A stretch of DNA of 9,696 nucleotides, from positions 1-9,696 of the forward strand of contig DASYUM010000117.1 in NCBI GenBank assembly GCA_036001225.1, written 5' to 3'. Shown piece by piece: positions 5,798-9,696 of this stretch. Numbering within the stretch: position 1 is the stretch's first letter; each line of letters begins with the position of its first letter. The position numbers were made by a program, and so were the translations under genes. Origin of the DNA: DASYUM01 sp036001225 (GTDB lineage: Bacteria; Methylomirabilota; Methylomirabilia; Rokubacteriales; DASRDR01). Under the pieces are notes generated by a model. The model was not told the origin of the DNA, made no database searches, and was given only the letters and a program-made list of their open reading frames with translations.

Positions 5798-7054
5798 TTA
5801 GCGCAGGCCGCCGGCCAACCGCCGGCTCTCCGGCCGCCGGCGGAGCCAGATCGTCGAGGCGAGCCCGGCCGCGCCGCCGAGGCCGAGCAGGCCGTAGGCC
5901 CATCCCCACTCCGTGTACGGCCGTCCGGTGTTCGTCGCGTCGAGCACCGCGCCGAAGGCCCACTGGGCGATGGCGCCGGCGCCGAAGCCGAGGAGCGAGC
6001 GGAGGGCGAGCGCCGAGCCGAGGACGTGCGGCGCCACGATTTCGGTCAGCCCGACCGAGAGCACCGGCGAATCCCCGACCGCGCTGAAGCCATACACCAG
6101 CCCGACCAGGAGCAGGATCCAGAACGGCGCCGCCACCAGCCAGCCGAACAGCAGCGAGCAGGTCGTGCTGACCAGGAGCATCGCGATGATGACGGTGGTC
6201 CGCCCGAACCGGTCCGAGAGGTACCCCGCGCTCAACGAGGCGGTGAAGCCGGTGAGGTGGAAGAGCGCGGTTCGCCACGCGCCTCCCCCCGTGGCCCGGC
6301 CGAGATCGAGTCCCTGGTGCACGAGCGCGGCCGACAGGAAGGCCGGCGTCCACGCCCACATGCCGAGCAGCTCCCAGGAGTGGAAGGTGTAGGCGGCCAT
6401 GAGCAGCATCGCGCCGGGGTTCCGGAGGACTCCGACCACGAAGCCATGGCCGGCGGCGCGGGGATAGATGCGGGTCGGCATGTCCCACACGGCCCAGGCC
6501 GCGATGACGGCCGCGACCACCGGCCCCAGGGAGCTCGCGACCAGCGAGGCGCGCCAGCCCCAGCGAGGGAGGACGGCGGCGGTGAGAAAGAGCGAGCCCG
6601 CGTAACCCATCGAGGTGGCGGCGAGGAAGAAGCCGGTCGCCCGGCCACGGGTCGCGGCCGGGAACCGCTCGGCGAGCAGGATGAGACCGGGGGTGTAGTT
6701 GCCCCCGATCATCAGGGCCGTCAGTCCATAGAGCAGCGCGGCCGACAGGGGGCTGTCGGCGAAGAGGGCGAAGGCCATCGCGGCCGGCGCCCCGGCCAGG
6801 CTCGACCACAGGAACACCGGGCGGGCGCCGATCCGGTCGGCCAGGATGTTCCACCCCACCAGCGAGATCGCGTAGCCGAGCTGAAAGGCCGAGGCCACCG
6901 ACCCGGCCGCGGCCGCCGACATGTTCCACTCGCGCTGGAGGACGGGCAGAACGGCCGCGTAGCTGGTGAAGATGAGGGCGAGGAGAAATCGCGACAGGCA
7001 GACTCCCGCCAGCCAGAGCGCGTCCCCGCGCCGCTGCCGGGCGACGACGTCCAT
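5798..7054 (-). CDS. MFS transporter
   Basis: The 418-residue protein has about twelve membrane helices in two halves and fits the major facilitator superfamily, which moves small solutes across the inner membrane. The loop between helices 2 and 3 carries the family motif as G-W-N-I-L-A-D-R-I-G-A-R (67-78), with D73 and R74. The matching loop of the second half reads G-Y-L-S-D-R-F-G-R. R-G-R-A-T-G (136-141) precedes helix 5, as is usual. The ATG start lies 13 bases after the SDR stop and has no clear Shine-Dalgarno site, so it may depend on translation of the upstream gene. It is the last gene of the operon and probably imports the substrate, or exports the product, of the enzymes encoded upstream. 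The substrate cannot be told; the overall style recalls organic-anion or cyanate-type MFS proteins. Confidence 0.88.
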   Translation of the reverse strand: MDVVARQRRGDALWLAGVCLSRFLLALIFTSYAAVLPVLQREWNMSAAAAGSVASAFQLGYAISLVGWNILADRIGARPVFLWSSLAGAPAAMAFALFADSPLSAALLYGLTALMIGGNYTPGLILLAERFPAATRGRATGFFLAATSMGYAGSLFLTAAVLPRWGWRASLVASSLGPVVAAVIAAWAVWDMPTRIYPRAAGHGFVVGVLRNPGAMLLMAAYTFHSWELLGMWAWTPAFLSAALVHQGLDLGRATGGGAWRTALFHLTGFTASLSAGYLSDRFGRTTVIIAMLLVSTTCSLLFGWLVAAPFWILLLVGLVYGFSAVGDSPVLSVGLTEIVAPHVLGSALALRSLLGFGAGAIAQWAFGAVLDATNTGRPYTEWGWAYGLLGLGGAAGLASTIWLRRRPESRRLAGGLR

Positions 7055-7067
7055 TCAATCGGCGTCG

Positions 7068-7853
7068 CTACGGTTTCGGCTGGAGCGAGGGCCGGCCCCC
7101 GCGGGGGCCGAGGGGGACGATGCCCCCATCGACGAAGAGGGTCGAGCCCGTCGTCGCCTTGGCGTCGGCGGCGAGGAACACGGCCGCCTCGGCCAGGTCC
7201 TCGACCGTCGGCAGATCCCCCGTCGCGACTTCACGGCGCCCGGCCTCGTACTCGCCGGGCGGCCAATCGACGAAACCGGTCTCGACCAGCCCCGGCGCCA
7301 GGTTGTTGACCCGGATGGTCGGCCCGAAGGCCCGGGCGAGGGAGCGCGTCAGCGAGGTGAGCGCGGCCTTGGAAGCGGCATAGGCCATGGAGGAGCCTTT
7401 GCCGTGGAAGGCGGCGACCGAGGTGACGTTGATGACCACCCCTCGCCCCTGGCGTTGCATCTGCGGAATGGCGTGCTTGACGCAGTACCAGGCGCCCAGG
7501 AGGTTCACGCCCAGGGTCTTCTGCCAGATCTCGTCGGTGAGGGCCTCGAGGTCGGTATGGGGCGTGCGCTTGGTCCACCCGGCATTGTTGACCAGGACGT
7601 CGAGCCGGCCCCACTCCCGGACTACCGCCTCCACGAGCCGCCGGGCGTCGGCCTCCTTCGACACGTCCCCCTGGACCGCCATGGCCTGACCGGCGGCCGT
7701 CTTGATCTGCCGCACGGCGTCCTCGGCCCGGTCGCGGGACTTGGAGTAGTTGACGGCGACCGAGGCCCCCTCGCGGGCGAACGCCACCGCGATGCCGCGG
7801 CCGATGCCGGTCCCGGCGCCGGTGACGAGCGCCACCTGACCCTTGAGTCTCAC
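7068..7853 (-). CDS. Short-chain dehydrogenase/reductase (FabG-like SDR)
   Basis: The 261-residue protein is a classical SDR, an NAD(P)-dependent oxidoreductase acting on a hydroxyl/keto pair in the cytoplasm. It shows T-G-A-G-T-G-I-G (11-18) for nucleotide binding, G-D-V (62-64), N-N-A-G (89-92) and the catalytic tetrad N117, S145, Y158, K162 (Y-A-A-S-K). The sequence N-Y-S-K-S-R after the second strand, with basic residues, leans towards NADP(H), as in FabG-like enzymes. After the usual V-D-G-G end there is a tail of about 17 residues rich in Pro, Gly and Arg. The GTG start has AGGAGG five bases upstream, and that site begins only two bases after the VOC stop codon, so the two are likely coupled. 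A role in fatty acid synthesis is unlikely given the neighbours; it probably oxidises or reduces the operon's substrate. Confidence 0.9.
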   Translation of the reverse strand: MRLKGQVALVTGAGTGIGRGIAVAFAREGASVAVNYSKSRDRAEDAVRQIKTAAGQAMAVQGDVSKEADARRLVEAVVREWGRLDVLVNNAGWTKRTPHTDLEALTDEIWQKTLGVNLLGAWYCVKHAIPQMQRQGRGVVINVTSVAAFHGKGSSMAYAASKAALTSLTRSLARAFGPTIRVNNLAPGLVETGFVDWPPGEYEAGRREVATGDLPTVEDLAEAAVFLAADAKATTGSTLFVDGGIVPLGPRGGRPSLQPKP

Positions 7854-7858
7854 CGGGG

Positions 7859-7864
7859 CCTCCT
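7859..7864 (-). promoter_or_regulatory. Ribosome binding site of the SDR gene
   Basis: A full AGGAGG lies five bases before the GTG at 7853 and two bases after the VOC stop. It decides the non-ATG start and suggests re-initiation by ribosomes that have just ended the VOC gene. Confidence 0.8.
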
Positions 7865-7866
7865 GT

Positions 7867-8625
7867 TCACGATTGCGGCTGGTGAACGATGAGCGGCACT
7901 CCCCGGGCCGCCCCCGGACCGAGGACGATCCCCACCGCGTCTTGCCGGAAGACGAGGCCCTGGGCCTGGAGACGGTCGGCGACGGCCGGCACGTCGCGCG
8001 TCATGAGACGCAGCATGGAGAGGCCGGGCCGGCCCGAGGTCGCGCCAGTCGAGGAGAGCTGGAGGGCGACGTCGCCCGCCGCCAGCTGAGCCAGCGTCCA
8101 GTCGGGGTGCGAGATCCGGATCGGCAGGCTGAACATGTCTCGGTAGAGATAGGTGGCCGCCTGCACGTTCTCCACGATCATGTGGACCACCGTCGCGGTG
8201 AGCGGCGCCGATGGCGGGGCCGTGCGGTCGATCGGCGTCACGACCTCGACCAGGATCCCGGCACAGGCGCGGGGGTGGATGAAGGCGATCATCCCGGCCA
8301 GCCCCTTGCGGGGTCGGGCGTCGATCATCTCGACGCCGGTGCCGAAGAAGCGCTTGACGTCCCGCTCGACGTCATCGGACTCGAAGCAGAGGTGGTGGAG
8401 GCCCTCCCCCCGGCTGGCCAGGAAACGCCCGACCGGGCTGTCGGGCGCGGTCGGCTCCAGCAGCTCGATCGCGCACGCGCCGCAGGCGAGCAGGGCGGCG
8501 CGCACGCCCTGGTCCTTCACCTCCGCCTCGCGGATCACGGGCAGGCCGAGGAGGTCCCGCCAGAACCCGTAGGCGCTGGCGAGGTCCTGCACCGCGATCC
8601 CGACGTGGTGGATCCGCTTGATCAC
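7867..8625 (-). CDS. Methylmalonyl-CoA epimerase-like protein with a second VOC domain
   Basis: The 252-residue protein has two VOC (glyoxalase/bleomycin-type) modules. Residues 1-133 closely follow methylmalonyl-CoA epimerase: H-H-V-G-I-A-V (6-12), I-E-L-L-E-P-T-A-P-D-S-P (53-64), G-E-G-L-H-H-L (73-79) and I-L-V-E-V-V-T-P. Likely metal ligands are H7, E54, one of H77/H78 and E127. The spot of the epimerase's catalytic Glu before Q-G-V is D38. Residues 145-252 are a second, divergent VOC module (H148, Q189) lacking a clear full ligand set. Epimerases of this type are usually about 130-150 residues with one such unit, so the length is unusual. The GTG start has AGGAGG seven bases upstream. Epimerase activity on a CoA thioester is plausible, but the neighbours (cupin, SDR, MFS) do not include a methylmalonyl-CoA mutase, so another substrate is possible. 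Confidence 0.85.
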   Translation of the reverse strand: MIKRIHHVGIAVQDLASAYGFWRDLLGLPVIREAEVKDQGVRAALLACGACAIELLEPTAPDSPVGRFLASRGEGLHHLCFESDDVERDVKRFFGTGVEMIDARPRKGLAGMIAFIHPRACAGILVEVVTPIDRTAPPSAPLTATVVHMIVENVQAATYLYRDMFSLPIRISHPDWTLAQLAAGDVALQLSSTGATSGRPGLSMLRLMTRDVPAVADRLQAQGLVFRQDAVGIVLGPGAARGVPLIVHQPQS

Positions 8626-8632
8626 CCGGGCG

Positions 8633-8638
8633 CCTCCT
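8633..8638 (-). promoter_or_regulatory. Ribosome binding site of the VOC gene, fused with the cupin stop
   Basis: AGGAGG lies seven bases before the GTG at 8625. Its first two bases are the last two bases of the cupin TAG stop, giving TAGGAGG. This supports the GTG start and points to coupled translation. Confidence 0.8.
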
Positions 8639-9032
8639 ATTCGTCGTAGTGGTAGGTGATCTCGCCGAAGCTGTCGGTGGCGAAGATCCAGACGAAGCGG
8701 AGCGGCCGGGATCCCGTGTTACGGGTCCGATGGCGGGCGTCGGGAGGGATGTAGAGCGTGGTCCCCGGCCCCACCGGCGTCGTCACCTCGTCGATCTCCG
8801 AGACGCCCTCGCCGTCGAGCACGTAGTACACCTCGCCGGGGGCGTGGTGATGGAGAAGGAGCGAGGCGCCCGGCGGGATCTCGCAGGTGCCGACGGTGAG
8901 CGACCGGGAGGGCGTGCGCTCGGCGCCGACCAGGAGCTTCCAGCGGATCGGGCTCTTGGCGTGGAGGGCCGGATCGGTCCAGCCCTCCCAGGGGCACTCG
9001 GCCTCGCGGACCACCGCCGGCCTGACGCTCAT
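8637..9032 (-). CDS. Single-domain cupin, metal-binding
   Basis: The 131-residue protein is one cupin barrel. Cupin motif 1 is complete: G55, then H61-x-H63, E67 and G74. Motif 2 is also present: G90, P96, H101 and N105. H61 or H63, E67 and H101 make the usual metal site, so it may be an enzyme such as a dioxygenase, isomerase or lyase, or a small-molecule sensor. The tail is acidic and aromatic (F-G-E-I-T-Y-H-Y-D-E). I chose ATG 9032 because GAGGAGG lies just before it, though the 3-nt gap is short. ATG 9056, in frame and overlapping the Nudix TGA as ATGA, would add eight residues and lacks a ribosome site. The stop codon is part of the next gene's ribosome site. The reaction is not evident; DMSP lyases are also small cupins, but nothing here singles that out. 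Confidence 0.85.
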   Translation of the reverse strand: MSVRPAVVREAECPWEGWTDPALHAKSPIRWKLLVGAERTPSRSLTVGTCEIPPGASLLLHHHAPGEVYYVLDGEGVSEIDEVTTPVGPGTTLYIPPDARHRTRNTGSRPLRFVWIFATDSFGEITYHYDE

Positions 9033-9052
9033 TTCCCTCCTCGCCCCGGCAC

Positions 9053-9508
9053 TCATCGGATGAAGGGGATAGCCAGGCCACGCCGCGCATCGTCGATCCG
9101 GGGCCGATGAAGCGGCACCAGGTTCTCGGGCAGCCCGTCAGGGGCGAACCAGCCCAGCGCGAGGGTCTCCCCCGGCGCCGGTCGCGGCTCCCCGCCGCGC
9201 AGCGCGCCGGCAAAGCAGAGGTTCACGTAGTGCCAGACCCGGCCGTCGGGGTAGCGAACGATCTGCAGGTGGGGATCCGAGTAGACGCCGATCAGCCGGC
9301 CGACCGCGATCTCGTACCCCGTCTCCTCGCGGACCTCGCGCACGACCGCGGCCGTCACGGTCTCCCCGATCTCGACCGAGCCGCCGGGCAGGCCCCACTG
9401 ACCGCCATCCGCCCGCTGCTGGAGGAGCAGGCGGTCATCGCGCCAGATCACCGCCGACACGCTGGGCCGGATGGCCTGGGCTTTCGACCAGTCGCGCTCG
9501 ATCTCCAT
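9053..9508 (-). CDS. Nudix hydrolase
   Basis: This protein hydrolyses a nucleoside diphosphate linked to another group, using Mg2+ in the cytoplasm. The Nudix box fits exactly: G, five residues, E, seven residues, then R-E-V-R-E-E-T-G-Y. The box follows W-G-L-P-G-G, the usual lead-in. Before it lies R-P-S-V-S-A-V-I, the first strand of the fold, and the end is A-I-P-F-I-R. I use ATG 9508 (151 residues), which leaves a short N-terminal lead before the domain. ATG 9544 (163 residues) is equally open, and neither has a good ribosome site. The gene is first in the operon and ends in an ATGA overlap with one possible cupin start. Q-W-G-L-P-G-G resembles ADP-ribose or MutT-like members, but the substrate cannot be chosen. 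It may be housekeeping in role and not part of the same pathway. Confidence 0.88.
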   Translation of the reverse strand: MEIERDWSKAQAIRPSVSAVIWRDDRLLLQQRADGGQWGLPGGSVEIGETVTAAVVREVREETGYEIAVGRLIGVYSDPHLQIVRYPDGRVWHYVNLCFAGALRGGEPRPAPGETLALGWFAPDGLPENLVPLHRPRIDDARRGLAIPFIR

Positions 9509-9594
9509 GATCGCGGTCCACGGTACTCCAGGCGGCTGGGACATTTCAAACGGGTCCGGTTGCCCGGCGCCGCGCCGCCGAACCGCCAAGGGTC

Positions 9595-9673
9595 GGTGGT
9601 CCGCGCCGAGCGCGGGTTTTGCCCGCGCAATCTTCGGGTACGCGCGCCTCGGCCGGCGGGGCCCCAGCCCCGC
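9595..9673 (+). repeat. Two-hairpin intergenic repeat, copy 2
   Basis: The unit starts with the same GGTGGTCCGC as copy 1. It forms a 7-bp hairpin (9610-9628, loop TTTTG) with tail AATCTTC, then CTCGG, then a second 7-bp hairpin (GCGGGGC/GCCCCGC, 9656-9673). The first hairpin spans 19 nt in both copies. It lies upstream of the Nudix gene, on the far side of the operon from copy 1. The U-tract is broken by C, so termination is less likely than for copy 1. No gene is seen from 9509 to the window end. Confidence 0.6.
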
Positions 9674-9696
9674 GACGTCCTGCGGCGCGCCCTTCT

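Larger units (their letters stand above)
5798..9508 (-). other. Predicted five-gene operon
   Basis: Nudix, cupin, VOC, SDR and MFS genes run in one direction. The cupin ATG used here lies 20 bp past the Nudix stop, though another in-frame ATG overlaps that stop. The other gaps are 11, 13 and 13 bp. No promoter-like sequence or hairpin interrupts the series, and a strong hairpin follows the last gene. Co-transcription is therefore likely. An epimerase-like enzyme, an oxidoreductase, a cupin and a transporter together suggest uptake and conversion of an organic acid or similar compound. The substrate is inference only. Confidence 0.7.

Noticed and set aside
5735..7309. Plus-strand open frame of 524 codons opposite the MFS gene
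   Set aside because: Low-complexity Arg/Glu/Pro-rich translation, begins inside a repeat hairpin, and is antisense to an MFS transporter with family motifs.
8637..9032. Naming the cupin a DMSP lyase
   Set aside because: DMSP lyases of the cupin type share the metal motif but so do many unrelated cupins; neither context nor a specific active-site pattern supports that choice.

Overview
The window is very GC-rich bacterial DNA (roughly 70% by eye). Start codons are often GTG or TTG, there are strong Shine-Dalgarno sites inside a minus-strand operon, and the gaps contain GC-rich hairpins. This style recalls uncultivated soil or subsurface lineages such as Candidatus Rokubacteria/Methylomirabilota. 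That placement is an impression from composition and gene content, not a demonstrated assignment. I see no tRNA, rRNA, CRISPR array, transposase or phage gene.

Left part (1-867): the 5' end of a minus-strand gene runs off the left edge and encodes an exported protein. It is followed by about 540 bp with no convincing gene.

Centre-left (868-5485): three integral-membrane GT-C glycosyltransferases lie in +, -, + orientation. The outer two are ArnT/PMT-like (GT39/GT83-type) and the middle one is a GT87/DUF2029 family enzyme. Enzymes of these families take sugars from polyprenyl-phosphate carriers on the outer face of the inner membrane, so the block probably serves lipid, glycan or protein glycosylation. 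The first two genes overlap tail to tail by 43 bp. The second and third diverge from a 74-bp promoter region. All three have a -10-like hexamer only 7-8 nt before a GTG or TTG start, which suggests leaderless mRNAs.

Right part (5798-9508): five tightly packed minus-strand genes form a probable operon, in transcription order Nudix hydrolase, cupin, methylmalonyl-CoA-epimerase-like protein carrying a second VOC domain, SDR oxidoreductase, and MFS transporter. The joints are 11-13 nt gaps or near overlaps, several with stop codons abutting or fused to AGGAGG sites. The set looks like uptake and conversion of an unidentified small molecule, but the substrate cannot be read from the sequence.

The most interesting non-coding signal is a repeat carrying two hairpins, present at 5711-5793 and 9595-9673 in the same orientation, one copy on each side of the five-gene operon. 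The two copies align without gaps over their first 41 nt, and two base pairs of the first stem are swapped in a compensatory way. I found no clearly new multi-gene system. The repeat, the promoter-to-start fusions, the double-VOC epimerase and the variant active-site motif of the third glycosyltransferase are the points worth following.
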